Source: Agrobacterium leguminum
Lineage (GTDB): Bacteria; Pseudomonadota; Alphaproteobacteria; Rhizobiales; Rhizobiaceae
DNA length: 60,508 nt
Assembly: GCF_015704895.1 (NCBI RefSeq)
Contig: NZ_JADQWB010000024.1
Span: 1-60,508, forward strand
Direction: 5' to 3'
Part shown: positions 1 to 8,378 of the stretch, one piece after another
How positions within the stretch are numbered: position 1 is the stretch's first letter
Layout: each line of letters starts with the position of its first letter
Program-made: the position numbers and the translations under genes
The notes under the pieces: model-generated
Told to the model about the DNA's origin: nothing
Seen by the model: only the letters and a program-made list of their open reading frames with translations
Databases searched by the model: none

Positions 1-992
1 CGGGTGGGAAGCTTGATTTCAACGGCTGCCCCGTCCGTTTCCTGCGCGGCCACGCAGGCGTCGGAGGTGATGGCGGCCACGTAGCCGTCCCAGGCGTTGG
101 GTCCCGATGCCGTGCCCTTCGCCGCCGCATGGATGAAGTCCTGCAATTCCACATCGTAGCTGGCGATGAAGCGGTCTTTCCAGTCGGTGAGGATATCGTT
201 CTGCAGCTTGGCGCCGAGGCGGGTCTGCACCGACATCGGCTCCGGCAGGCTGGCAATGCCGTCCTCGCCCACCACCTGGCACTGGATATCATAGCCATAA
301 TGGCAATTGACGAAGATTTCGACGTCGATGATCGTGCCCTTCGCCGTCTCCAGAATGACGATCTGCGGGTCCTTCAGCCGCGCATGGCTTCTGGCCGCCG
401 AACGGGGAAAGAGAACCCGCGCCGAAACATAGTCATCGTCGAGCAGCCAGCGCAGCACGTCGATCTCATGGATCATCGTGTCATGGATCGCCATCGGGGT
501 GACATATTGCTCCGGAACCGCCGGGTTGCGGTGGGCGGCGTGCACCATGATCGGCGCGCCGATCCTGCTGTCGACGGCCTGTTTCAGCGCCACGTAACCG
601 GCGTCATATCGGCGCATGAAGCCCACCTGAACCAGCCGCCTGCCATGCGCCACCTCGGCATCGACGATGCGTCTTGCGCCTTCCGCCGTTGTCGCCAGCG
701 GTTTTTCGCAAAAGCATGGCTTGCCGGCTTCGATTGCTGCCAGCACATATTGCTCATGCGTGGCACCCCATGAGGTGACGAGCACGGCATCCACATCCGG
801 CGATGCGATCAGCTCTTCGCCGGTGGCGAAAACGACGGCATCAGGGGCGATGTCGTTTTTGACCGCCTCTGCGGAGGCGCGATTGACATCGCTCAGCGCA
901 ACGATCTTCGCGCCGCCCAGAACCTTGTTGATACGGCGGGCGTGATCACGCCCGATTGCGCCGGTGCCGACGACACCAATTCTGACAGTCAT
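1..992 (-). CDS. iolG: Inositol 2-dehydrogenase, 3' end cut by window edge
   Basis: Gfo/Idh/MocA-family oxidoreductase, 330 residues visible and no stop before the left edge. It probably oxidises myo-inositol to scyllo-inosose with NAD+, the first step of inositol catabolism. Seen: an N-terminal Rossmann motif GVVGTGAIG (residues 6-14), the EKP motif of the family (96-98), GFMRRYD (about 124-130) and a HDTMIHEID segment typical of the catalytic Asp/His region. The visible length already equals that of rhizobial IolG/IdhA, so only a few residues are missing. The ATG is preceded by GAGG and lies 9 bp after the iolH stop, so the two are co-transcribed. Family assignment is firm; the substrate is inferred from similarity and from iolH next door. 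Confidence 0.85.
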   Translation of the reverse strand, partial: MTVRIGVVGTGAIGRDHARRINKVLGGAKIVALSDVNRASAEAVKNDIAPDAVVFATGEELIASPDVDAVLVTSWGATHEQYVLAAIEAGKPCFCEKPLATTAEGARRIVDAEVAHGRRLVQVGFMRRYDAGYVALKQAVDSRIGAPIMVHAAHRNPAVPEQYVTPMAIHDTMIHEIDVLRWLLDDDYVSARVLFPRSAARSHARLKDPQIVILETAKGTIIDVEIFVNCHYGYDIQCQVVGEDGIASLPEPMSVQTRLGAKLQNDILTDWKDRFIASYDVELQDFIHAAAKGTASGPNAWDGYVAAITSDACVAAQETDGAAVEIKLPT

Positions 993-1001
993 TTGAAAAC
1001 C

Positions 1002-1898
1002 TCATTTCCAGTATTTGGCGACGTATCGCCGGGTTTCGCTGAGCATGAACCGCGCGCTTTCATCGACGCGGTCTTCCCAGGCAAACACGCAGTTCGACAG
1101 CACGCCGTCGAATTTCATGTCGGCGAGCGTCGCAAAGAAGGTCTCCCAGTCGATCTCGCCCTGGCCGAAATCGGTGTGCTGGTGCACCCTGACCTTCGAG
1201 CCGGGGGGATTGACGATGTAACGCAGCTGCGACGACTTGTTGTGGTCATAGGTATCGGCAAGGCGCACATGCACCAGATGGCCCTCGGTCGCACGCAGGT
1301 TAGCCACCATGTCCGGCCCGTAAAAGAACGTGTGCGGCGCGATGAAGGAGGCCTTTACCGCCTTGGAATTGATGGTCTTGATGATGTCGATGGCCGGCGC
1401 GATCTCCTCGATCCAGTCTTCGGGATGGGCCTCCAGCGACAGCACCAGCCCTTCCCGCTCGAGGATCGGCACCAGAATATCCATGGCGCGGAAGAACTGC
1501 GCTTCGCAGGTTTCCGGGCGATGCAGGCCGGAACGGTCGTTGAGGCTGCGATCCGGCGAGCCGCCGCGGCCGAATTCCGAAACGAACATCGGGCATTCCA
1601 TCTCGACGGCAATCTCGATGGCGCGTTTCCAGTTGTCGATCGCCACTTCCCATTCGTCCGGATAGGGGCTTGCCCAGCGATACATGGGTTGCAGCGTCGC
1701 AAGGCCGACACCATGGTCCTTCAGCGCCTTTTTGAATTCGGCGACGCGTTCGGGATAGACCTTCGGCCGGGTCCACCAGGAGAGGAAATCCGGACGGGGT
1801 GAAAGTTCGACGTAATCATAGCCGAGTTCGGCAACCTTGCGGCAGGTCTCGGCCAGCGAAAGGTGTCGGAACATGTGGGGGTCGAGCGTATGTTTCAT
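1002..1898 (-). CDS. iolH: IolH-like sugar phosphate isomerase/epimerase (TIM barrel)
   Basis: 298-residue xylose-isomerase-like TIM-barrel protein. The N-terminus (LDPHMFRHLSLAE) and ELSPRPDF at 31-38 resemble IolH proteins of inositol operons. Candidate metal ligands of the fold are visible: Glu in SLEAHPEDW (E156), His in APHTFFYG (H189), His in LVHVRLADTYDHN (about 210) and the HQHTDFGQGEID segment (about 239-250). The exact reaction of IolH is not settled in general. It starts at an ATG 47 bp after the upstream binding-protein gene and ends 9 bp before iolG, so it is an internal gene of the minus-strand operon. Confidence 0.75.
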   Translation of the reverse strand: MKHTLDPHMFRHLSLAETCRKVAELGYDYVELSPRPDFLSWWTRPKVYPERVAEFKKALKDHGVGLATLQPMYRWASPYPDEWEVAIDNWKRAIEIAVEMECPMFVSEFGRGGSPDRSLNDRSGLHRPETCEAQFFRAMDILVPILEREGLVLSLEAHPEDWIEEIAPAIDIIKTINSKAVKASFIAPHTFFYGPDMVANLRATEGHLVHVRLADTYDHNKSSQLRYIVNPPGSKVRVHQHTDFGQGEIDWETFFATLADMKFDGVLSNCVFAWEDRVDESARFMLSETRRYVAKYWK

Positions 1899-1945
1899 GG
1901 CTGTTTCCAGTGGAGTGATAGACGGACCGGGGCCGAAGCCGCCGC

Positions 1946-2869
1946 TTATTTGGCGTAGGCGGACATGTTTTCCGGTGTGACGAGTTCAAAGGGCACCCAA
2001 AGCGTCTTCTCAGTGCTTTGCCCGGCAGCGGCCTTCACCGCCGTCTGAACCGAGACCTCGCCCTGCTTCGTCGCATTCTGGTAGACGATAATGTCGAGAT
2101 CGCCGGCCTGCATGGCGGCAAGGCCGTCCGGCGTGGCGTCGATGCCGGCGATGACGATATCCTTCATGGAAACGCCCGCCGCCTTCAGCGCCTGCGCGGC
2201 GCCAATCGCCATTTCATCATTGTTGGCGATAACGGCATCGAACTGGATGCCCGCCGTCAGCCAGGATGAAACGAGGTCCTGCGCCTGCGTCCGGCTCCAG
2301 TTCGCCGTCTGCTTTTCGAGGATTTCGATCTTGCAGTCCGGCCGGGCAAACACCGTTTCCACATCCTTGGTGCGCACCAGCGCCGCATGGTTTTCCAAAG
2401 GTCCCATCAAGACCACGGCCTTGCCCTTGCCGCCCATCAGCTTGCAGGCGGCTTCCGCCTCCATGGTGCCGGAATCGAGTTCGTTGGAACCGACGAAGGC
2501 CGTGCCGTCAGGCAGGCCGGTTTCCAGCTCGGCGGGCGGATGATTGACATAAACGAGCGGGATTTTTGCGGCGGATGCGGCCTTGGTGATCGCCGAGGTG
2601 GCATCGCCATCCACGGCATTGACGATGATCGCATCGACACCGTTGGCGATAAAATTCTGCACCTGATTGAGCTGTTTCGAAGGATCGAGCTGGGCGTCCT
2701 CCACCAGAAGCTCGATGTTCTTCTCACGCCCGGCCTCAGCCCTGATACCGTTCAGCAAAATCGTCAGGAACGGATTGTCGAACGATGTCATGGAGACCGC
2801 AACACGGGTCTCGGCAAGGGCAGGCGTTGCGAAAATGCAGAGCGCAGTCGCCATCAACAGGTTTTTCAA
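1946..2869 (-). CDS. Sugar ABC transporter periplasmic-binding protein (first of a tandem pair)
   Basis: Type I periplasmic-binding protein of the ribose/galactose class (Peripla_BP_4), 307 residues. I choose a TTG start at 2869 because GGAGGA lies just upstream and the product then begins with a clean signal peptide (LKNLLMATALCIFATPALA, cleavage after ALA). A longer in-frame extension to 2983 lacks a ribosome site. Typical blocks are visible: IIVNAVDGDAT, IANNDEMAIGAAQALKAAG and IAGIDATPDGLAAM. It is a clear paralogue of the next gene (2990-3931). No permease or ATPase is visible on this side, so its partners must lie beyond the left edge or elsewhere. The ligand is unknown; inositol or a related polyol is a guess from iolH and iolG downstream. 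Confidence 0.85.
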   Translation of the reverse strand: MKNLLMATALCIFATPALAETRVAVSMTSFDNPFLTILLNGIRAEAGREKNIELLVEDAQLDPSKQLNQVQNFIANGVDAIIVNAVDGDATSAITKAASAAKIPLVYVNHPPAELETGLPDGTAFVGSNELDSGTMEAEAACKLMGGKGKAVVLMGPLENHAALVRTKDVETVFARPDCKIEILEKQTANWSRTQAQDLVSSWLTAGIQFDAVIANNDEMAIGAAQALKAAGVSMKDIVIAGIDATPDGLAAMQAGDLDIIVYQNATKQGEVSVQTAVKAAAGQSTEKTLWVPFELVTPENMSAYAK

Positions 2870-2989
2870 AGTCTTTCCTCCCGCGGAAAACCTCCGCTGG
2901 TTCAATCGCACTGATATCGCTGAAGCCGGATATCCTCCCCCCGCCTCCAGCGTCTTCGGTCTGTTACATCTTGTCGGGCCCAAACGGTC

Positions 2990-3931
2990 TCAGTTCTTGG
3001 CCTGATAGTCCTTGAGGTTTGCCGGTGTGACCAGTTCGAAGGGTACGAAAACCTTCTTGTCCACCGCATCCCCCTTTGCCAGTTTCAGCGCCGTATCAAC
3101 CGCGCCCTTGCCCTGACCGGCGGCATTCTGGAAAACGCTCACATCCAGCTCGCCCGCCGCCATGGCGGCAAGCGCGTCCTGCGTGGCATCGATGCCGGCG
3201 ATGATGACGTCATCCATCGACCGGCCGGCCGCCTTCAGCGACTGTATCGCGCCGATGGCCATTTCGTCATTGTTGGAAATCACCGCATCGAACTGCACTC
3301 CGGCCGAGAGCCAGTTGGTCATCAGGTCCGAGCCTTGAGTGCGCGACCAGTTGGCGGATTGCTCCTCGACAAGCTTGATGAAGCTGCAATCGGGCGTCGC
3401 CACCACGTCCTTGATATCCTGCGTGCGCATGCGGGCCGCCTGGTTGGAAAGCTCGCCCATCATCACCACCGCCTTCGCTTCCGCCTTGCCGGCCGCCTTC
3501 AGCAGGCGGCAGACTTCCTGCGTCTGCAGGGTGCCGGACTGCTTTTCATCGGAGGCAACGAAGGCCTGTTTTTCCGGCAGGCTGTCGAGGTTTACCGGCT
3601 GGCGGTTGACATAAACGAGCGGAATGCCGGCGGCAGCGGCAGCCTGCGAAAGCGCCACGGTCGCATCCGTATCCACCGGGTTGACAATGATGGCGTCGAC
3701 GCCGGCGGCGACGAAGTTCTGCACCTGGCTCAACTGCTTGCCGACATCGTTCTGCGCATCCTCGATCTGCAGCGAAACGCCGCTCATGCCCTTTGAATAG
3801 TCGATCATGCCGTTGCGCAGCACGGTCAGGAAATTATCGTCGAACAGGGCCATCGAAACGCCGATGGTTTCCGCCGAGGCGGTCGTCGCCAGCATGGTGG
3901 CGAGCGCTGCAATCGCGAAATGTCTTTTCAT
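2990..3931 (-). CDS. Sugar ABC transporter periplasmic-binding protein (second of the pair)
   Basis: 313-residue Peripla_BP_4-type binding protein with a signal peptide (MKRHFAIAALATMLATTASA). The ATG at 3931 has GGAGG 7-10 bp upstream; a longer frame to 4162 would remove the signal peptide from the N-terminus and is not believed. Shared blocks with the downstream paralogue include IEDAQNDVGKQLSQVQNF, IISNNDEMAIGAIQSLKAAG and IAGIDATQDALAAM-like stretches. It is the first gene of the operon; 120 bp separate it from the second binding protein. A perfect 15-bp palindrome lies about 260 bp upstream and may be the operator. Two similar binding proteins in one operon suggest recent duplication with ligand divergence. 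Confidence 0.88.
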   Translation of the reverse strand: MKRHFAIAALATMLATTASAETIGVSMALFDDNFLTVLRNGMIDYSKGMSGVSLQIEDAQNDVGKQLSQVQNFVAAGVDAIIVNPVDTDATVALSQAAAAAGIPLVYVNRQPVNLDSLPEKQAFVASDEKQSGTLQTQEVCRLLKAAGKAEAKAVVMMGELSNQAARMRTQDIKDVVATPDCSFIKLVEEQSANWSRTQGSDLMTNWLSAGVQFDAVISNNDEMAIGAIQSLKAAGRSMDDVIIAGIDATQDALAAMAAGELDVSVFQNAAGQGKGAVDTALKLAKGDAVDKKVFVPFELVTPANLKDYQAKN

Positions 3932-4165
3932 GTCGTTTTCCTCCAAAACCCTTGAAAAGAACCGGCTGCACGGTTCAGCGCCCATCGCGCCGCCACCGTT
4001 TTCCGGCAAAAAATACCCGTCGCCGCGAAGACAAGTCCGCAGCCTGAAGCAATCCGAAACGTCGTTATTATCGTGGATCGGCCTCCTGCCCGCTCCACAC
4101 GCAGGCAAGATTTCCCAGTCCCGGCCCGGCGTCAACGGGTCAGCGGCAACCGAAACCATCAAGGC

Positions 4166-4204
4166 TGATAGAAAGAGACGCGGAATTTATGATAGAATCT
4201 ATCA
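4166..4204. promoter_or_regulatory. Candidate operator of the LacI-type regulator
   Basis: A perfect palindrome, TGATAGA-A-TCTATCA, lies at 4190-4204, and a further TGATAGAA half occurs at 4166-4173. They stand between the LacI gene (stop at 4210) and the binding-protein operon that starts at 3931. Palindromes of this size are the normal target of LacI dimers, but this one lacks the usual central CG. Assignment to the adjacent regulator is inference. Confidence 0.5.
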
Positions 4205-4209
4205 AACCA

Positions 4210-5238
4210 TCAAAGGCTTTCAGGAACCCACAGATGGGCGGGCACGAACCGCTGTCCCGGCGTTTCCGCCATGCCATGTTCAATGCTGTGAACCATGGTG
4301 GCGATGAGGTCCGCGCATAATTCACGGAGCGGCGTCTGGAATATGCCGCTGATACGCTTTTCCAGCAGCGCCTGACGGGATTCGGGCGTCAGTTCATTCA
4401 CAAGACAGACGATGGCCTCCTGCCGGTTTTCCTGCTGCAGGGCCTCGATGACGCCTTCCATGCCGCCGCCGATGCAATAGATGCCGATCAGATCCTTGTG
4501 CTTGGCGATGGTGTCCATCACCAGCTCATAGGTCAGCCGCCGCGTTTCCAGCGTGATCAGCGCATCCATCACCTCGAATTCCGGCGCATATTCCCGCATA
4601 TAGCTGCGAAAGCCGGTTTCGCGCAGCGAATGACCGTGAAAACGGTGACCGCCGAGCAGCAAAAGCACCTTGCCCCTGCTGCGCGCCAGCCGCGAGATCA
4701 TCCAGGCCGCAGTGCGCCCGACTTTCATGTTGTTGGCGCCGAGATAAGCTTCCCGCACCCCCTGCGCGAAATCCGAAAGCAGCGAAAATGTGGGGATGCC
4801 CTTCGCCTTCAGGGCCTCGACGGCGGCGGTGACATCGTGATGGTCCGGCCCGGTGGCCGCCACGGCCTGCACGCGGCCCTTCATGCCCGTCAGAAGGGCC
4901 GCAAGCTCGCTCGGCTCGCCCGACTGGGCAAATTCGATGCGCAGATTGAGATGACGATCCCGGACGTTGCGCGCCGCAAGCTCCAGCTCGTCGGCAAAGG
5001 TCTGGTAGAAGGCGTGCCGCTCCTTGCGCAGGATGATGCCGAGACTATAGGACGGCAGATCGGCCAGCATGCGCTGGCGAATGATGTTGGTGGCGTGAAA
5101 ACCGATCTTCTCCGCCGCCTCGAACACCCGCCGCGCGGTTTCCTCCCGCACCGGCAGGCGACCGTTCAGCACCCGGTCGACGGTGGCGACGCTGACACCG
5201 GCGGCTGTCGCAACATCTGTGATGGTCGGACGTTTCAT
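4210..5238 (-). CDS. LacI-family transcriptional regulator
   Basis: 342 residues: an N-terminal LacI helix-turn-helix (residues 4-30, ITDVATAAGVSVATVDRVLN) followed by a periplasmic-binding-protein-like sensor domain. The usual TVSRVLN is TVDRVLN here, so the recognition region carries an Asp in place of Ser, a variant I have seen in other rhizobial LacI proteins. The gene lies upstream of the two sugar-binding proteins, iolH and iolG on the same strand, with a 278-bp gap holding a perfect palindrome, so it most likely controls that operon. The effector is unknown. Confidence 0.88.
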   Translation of the reverse strand: MKRPTITDVATAAGVSVATVDRVLNGRLPVREETARRVFEAAEKIGFHATNIIRQRMLADLPSYSLGIILRKERHAFYQTFADELELAARNVRDRHLNLRIEFAQSGEPSELAALLTGMKGRVQAVAATGPDHHDVTAAVEALKAKGIPTFSLLSDFAQGVREAYLGANNMKVGRTAAWMISRLARSRGKVLLLLGGHRFHGHSLRETGFRSYMREYAPEFEVMDALITLETRRLTYELVMDTIAKHKDLIGIYCIGGGMEGVIEALQQENRQEAIVCLVNELTPESRQALLEKRISGIFQTPLRELCADLIATMVHSIEHGMAETPGQRFVPAHLWVPESL

Positions 5239-5272
5239 GCTGGCACCCCGTAGACGGAAAGATTCCTGTCAT

Positions 5273-5398
5273 ATCTCGCAAAACATGTCACGGATCATGA
5301 TGGAATCCAACGCATGCCGGAGGATTTCGTCAGGGAGGGCCATGGAGGTGAATGTCAGGCAGGTGCCGAATTTGCGAGATCGGCATTTTAAAATGCCG
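5273..5398. repeat. 10-bp inverted repeat pair and an 18-bp perfect palindrome upstream of lacI
   Basis: ATCTCGCAAA (5273-5282) is matched by its exact reverse complement TTTGCGAGAT (5371-5380). Directly after it comes the perfect palindrome CGGCATTTTAAAATGCCG (5381-5398). The region lies 35-160 bp upstream of the LacI start. It could hold operators or be the remnant of a small inverted-repeat element. Repeat copy A begins 11 bp further on; together they fill the 400-bp gap between lacI and pcaF, which holds no other gene I can support. Confidence 0.45.
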
Positions 5399-5408
5399 TT
5401 GTCTCCCT

Positions 5409-5519
5409 CATCTCTGTGCTTGTCACAGAGATCCAGCCAGCCCAAGTCCTTGGGCTGAAAAGACTCCCTGCGCCGCGCAGACGCGCGCCAGCTGGATTCC
5501 TGTGACAAGCACAGGAATG
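5409..5519. repeat. Intergenic palindromic repeat, copy A
   Basis: About 111 bp with 29-bp outer arms (5409-5437 and 5491-5519). Each arm is itself a hairpin: CTCTGTG-CTTGT-CACAGAG on the left and TCCTGTG-ACAAG-CACAGGA on the right. Between them are a second perfect hairpin, CAGCCCAAG-TC-CTTGGGCTG, and a GCGCG-rich one. Seven further copies occur in this window. It resembles rhizobial intergenic mosaic elements. Confidence 0.9.
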
Positions 5520-5594
5520 AAGGAGGTACCAAGGCGAGAGAATCGCCAACCGAGTGCCGGACGAGCAGAAGTCACTCAAGAAGAAATCGAGGCA

Positions 5595-5631
5595 GCGGCA
5601 TTCGCACCGTTTTGACGAGGCCGAATGCCGC
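5595..5631 (-). terminator. Inverted repeat after pcaF, possible terminator
   Basis: GCGGCATTCG (5595-5604) and CGAATGCCGC (5622-5631) form a perfect 10-bp stem with a 17-nt loop, 7 nt past the pcaF stop. There is no T-run, so intrinsic termination is uncertain; it may instead protect the 3' end of the pcaIJF transcript. Confidence 0.4.
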
Positions 5632-5638
5632 CAGACAA

Positions 5639-6844
5639 TCAGACCCTTTCCAGCGCCACGGCAATACCCTGCCCGACGCCGATGCACATGGTGGCGAGCG
5701 CAAGACGTTTGCCGGTCAGCGAAAGTTCGAGCGCCGCCGTGCCGGCAATGCGCGCACCGGACATGCCGAGCGGATGGCCGAGCGCGATGGCGCCGCCATT
5801 GGCATTCACCCGCACATCGTCATCCGCAATGCCGAGCTGCCTCAGCGTCGCAAGGCCCTGGCTGGCGAACGCCTCGTTCAGCTCGATCACGTCCAGCTGC
5901 TCCTGCTTCAGCCCGAGCCGGGCCAGCAGCTTTGCGGAGGCCGGGGCCGGGCCGATACCCATGACGCGCGGCGGCACGCCGGCGGCGGCACCGCCGAGAA
6001 TGCGGGCAATCGGCGTCAGCCCGTATTTTTTCGCGGCTTCCGCCGATGCGACGATGAGTGCGGCCGCGCCGTCATTGACGCCGGACGCATTGCCCGCCGT
6101 CACCGTCGCGCCCTCGCGCCTGTTGACAGGCTTCAGCTTCGCCAGCGCTTCAAGGCTGGTCGCGCGCGGATGCTCATCCTTCGAGACCACCAGCGGATCG
6201 CCCTTGCGCTGCGGGATGGTCACGGACACGATTTCCCTGTCGAGGCGACCATTGGCCTGCGCGTCAGCCGCCTTCTGCTGGCTGCGAACGGCGAAGGCGT
6301 CCTGATCCTCACGGGAGACCTGATAGTCAATGGCGACGTTATCGCCGGTCTCCGGCATGGAATCGACGCCATATTGCGCCTTCATCAGCGGGTTGACGAA
6401 ACGCCAGCCGATGGTGGTGTCGTAGATTTCGGCATTGCGCGAAAAGGCGCTCTCCGCTTTCGGCAGAACGAAAGGCGCGCGGCTCATGCTTTCCACGCCG
6501 CCGGCGATCATCAATTCCGCCTCGCCCGATTTCACGGCGCGGGCGGCTGCGATGAGGGCATCCATGCCCGAACCGCACAGCCGGTTGATCGTCGTTCCGG
6601 TTACCGAGACCGGCAGGCCGGCCAGCAGCAGCGACATGCGCGCCACGTTGCGGTTATCCTCACCCGCCTGATTGGCGCAACCGAAGATCACATCCTCGAC
6701 CGCTTCCCAGTCGACGGACGGGTTGCGCTCGACAAGCGCCTTCAGCGGCACCGCCCCGAGATCGTCGGCCCGCACCGAAGAAAGCGCGCCGCCGAAGCGG
6801 CCGATGGGCGTGCGGATATAGTCGCAGATGAATGCATCGGTCAT
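5639..6844 (-). CDS. pcaF: 3-oxoadipyl-CoA thiolase
   Basis: 401-residue thiolase that cleaves 3-oxoadipyl-CoA to succinyl-CoA and acetyl-CoA, the last step of the beta-ketoadipate pathway. The nucleophile is Cys90 in NRLCGSGMDAL; the C-terminal catalytic blocks are NANGGAIALGHPLGMSGAR (His) and LATMCIGVGQG (Cys). The ATG at 6844 has GAGGAAA upstream; an upstream in-frame extension lacks a ribosome site. The length matches PcaF. It follows pcaJ by 10 bp in the order pcaI-pcaJ-pcaF, so the three form one operon, probably controlled by the divergent pcaR. Confidence 0.95.
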   Translation of the reverse strand: MTDAFICDYIRTPIGRFGGALSSVRADDLGAVPLKALVERNPSVDWEAVEDVIFGCANQAGEDNRNVARMSLLLAGLPVSVTGTTINRLCGSGMDALIAAARAVKSGEAELMIAGGVESMSRAPFVLPKAESAFSRNAEIYDTTIGWRFVNPLMKAQYGVDSMPETGDNVAIDYQVSREDQDAFAVRSQQKAADAQANGRLDREIVSVTIPQRKGDPLVVSKDEHPRATSLEALAKLKPVNRREGATVTAGNASGVNDGAAALIVASAEAAKKYGLTPIARILGGAAAGVPPRVMGIGPAPASAKLLARLGLKQEQLDVIELNEAFASQGLATLRQLGIADDDVRVNANGGAIALGHPLGMSGARIAGTAALELSLTGKRLALATMCIGVGQGIAVALERV

Positions 6845-6854
6845 CGGTTTTTCC

Positions 6855-7550
6855 TCAAAGTTCCGGGGCGAGGAGATCGGCGACCTCACCATCGACCGCC
6901 AAAGGCGCTCCGGTCATGGCCTGCAATTCATCGAAGGTCATCGCCGGCAGTTTTTCACGCAGCACGAAACGGCCATCCACCACGTCGATGACAGCATGGC
7001 TGGTATAAATGCGGGTGATGCAGCCAACGCCGGTCAGCGGAAAGGCGCATTTTTCAACGAGCTTCGGTTCGCCGTTCTTGGTCACATGTTCGGTGATGAC
7101 GAAGACCTGCTTGGCGCCATGCACCAGATCCATGGCGCCGCCGACGGCCGGCACGCCCTTGGAGCCGACACGCCAATTGGCAAGATCGCCATTCTGCGCC
7201 ACCTGATAGGCCCCGAGGATCGCCACATCCAGATGCCCGCCGCGCACCATGGCGAAGCTGTCGGCATGGTGGAAGAAGGCTGCACCCGGCTTCAGCGTCA
7301 CAGCCTTCTTGCCGGCATTGATGAGGTTCCAGTCCTCTTCGCCTTCCGGCGGCGCTTCGCCGAAATTCAGGATACCGTTTTCGGTGTGGAAGATCGCCTG
7401 ACGGCCGGGCGGCTGGTAACGCGCCACCATTTCCGGAAAGCCGATGCCGAGATTGACATAAGCGCCGTCCTCGATGTCCTGCGCCGCGCGCCATGCGATC
7501 TGGGCGTTGGAAAGCTTGATGTCTTCGCGGGTGTCGATGGTCGTGGTCAT
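6855..7550 (-). CDS. pcaJ: 3-oxoadipate CoA-transferase subunit B
   Basis: 231-residue beta subunit of the CoA-transferase that moves CoA from succinyl-CoA to 3-oxoadipate, working with PcaI in the cytoplasm. Seen: GIGFPEM near the N-terminus and the family active-site segment TENGILNFG, whose Glu57 is expected to form the thioester. The start ATG at 7550 overlaps the pcaI stop (ATGA), which indicates translational coupling and equal subunit production. The longer frame reaching 7715 lies inside pcaI and is not used. Confidence 0.95.
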   Translation of the reverse strand: MTTTIDTREDIKLSNAQIAWRAAQDIEDGAYVNLGIGFPEMVARYQPPGRQAIFHTENGILNFGEAPPEGEEDWNLINAGKKAVTLKPGAAFFHHADSFAMVRGGHLDVAILGAYQVAQNGDLANWRVGSKGVPAVGGAMDLVHGAKQVFVITEHVTKNGEPKLVEKCAFPLTGVGCITRIYTSHAVIDVVDGRFVLREKLPAMTFDELQAMTGAPLAVDGEVADLLAPEL

Positions 7551-8254
7551 GCGTAGGCTACTCCCGCGCGAATGAGGACTTCTTCCTGTTGCGGATCGGG
7601 GATTTCCACGACACCGTTCACGAAAATGCCTGGCGTGACGACATGCTCCGGATCGATCTCCCCGGCGGCGACGATCTTCGAGACCTGCGCGATGGTGGTC
7701 TTTGCGGCCATGCACATCAGCGGGTTAAAATTGCGGCCCGCCTTGTTGTAGGTGAGGTTGCCATAGGTATCGCCAAGCTCCGCCTTGACGATGGCGAAAT
7801 CCGCCTTCAGCCAGCGTTCCTGCACGTAAGAGCGGCCGTCGAATTCGGCAATCACCTTGCCTTCGGCCAGTTCCGTGCCGAAGCCGGTGGGGGTGTAGAA
7901 GGCCGGAATGCCGGCACCGCCGGCGCGGATGCGCTCGGCAAGCGTGCCCTGCGGCACCAGTTCCAGCTCGATTTCGCCGGCCAGATACCGGTCGGTGAAA
8001 GCGCGCGGATCGGAAGAGCGCGGGAAAGAGCAGATCATCTTCCTGACCATACCGGCATCGATCATCGCGGCGATGCCGATGCGGCCGTTGCCGGCATTGT
8101 TGTTGATGACCGTCAGGTTCTTCGGGCCCTTGTCGATCAGCGCATGGATCAGCTCGATGGGCGCGCCGGAGCCGCCGAAACCGCCGATCATGATCGTCGC
8201 ACCGTCACCGATGCCGGAAAGCGCATCTCCAGCGCTCTTGATTGTCTTGTCCAT
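7547..8254 (-). CDS. pcaI: 3-oxoadipate CoA-transferase subunit A
   Basis: 235-residue alpha subunit of 3-oxoadipate:succinyl-CoA transferase. It carries the glycine-rich CoA-transferase motif GGFGGSG (24-30) and the usual ADFAIVKAELGDTYGNLTYNKAGRNFNP region. The ATG at 8254 is preceded by GGAGGTTTTA; an ATG inside that ribosome site is ignored. It is the first gene of pcaIJF and is divergent from pcaR (start 8391); the 136-bp gap holds the probable PcaR boxes. Confidence 0.95.
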   Translation of the reverse strand: MDKTIKSAGDALSGIGDGATIMIGGFGGSGAPIELIHALIDKGPKNLTVINNNAGNGRIGIAAMIDAGMVRKMICSFPRSSDPRAFTDRYLAGEIELELVPQGTLAERIRAGGAGIPAFYTPTGFGTELAEGKVIAEFDGRSYVQERWLKADFAIVKAELGDTYGNLTYNKAGRNFNPLMCMAAKTTIAQVSKIVAAGEIDPEHVVTPGIFVNGVVEIPDPQQEEVLIRAGVAYA

Positions 8255-8339
8255 TAAAACCTCCATCCAGCCGGACGGATGGAACCCGCAAGGCTGCCTG
8301 ACCGTGAGGTAAATCCGAAACTGCCTCGACGGCAAGGAT

Positions 8340-8378
8340 TTTGTGCGCTATATGATTTTTGTTCGTATATCGCACAAA
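8340..8378. promoter_or_regulatory. Probable PcaR operator (paired boxes)
   Basis: Arms TTTGTGCG (8340-8347) and CGCACAAA (8371-8378) form an 8-bp perfect inverted repeat. The right box GTTCGTATATCGCAC closely resembles the 15-bp PcaR site reported in Pseudomonas putida (GTTCGATAATCGCAC, from memory). The left box GTGCGCTATATGATT matches the right box in reverse orientation at 11 of 15 positions. The site is 12 bp upstream of the pcaR ATG and between pcaR and pcaIJF, so it may serve both. Confidence 0.65.
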
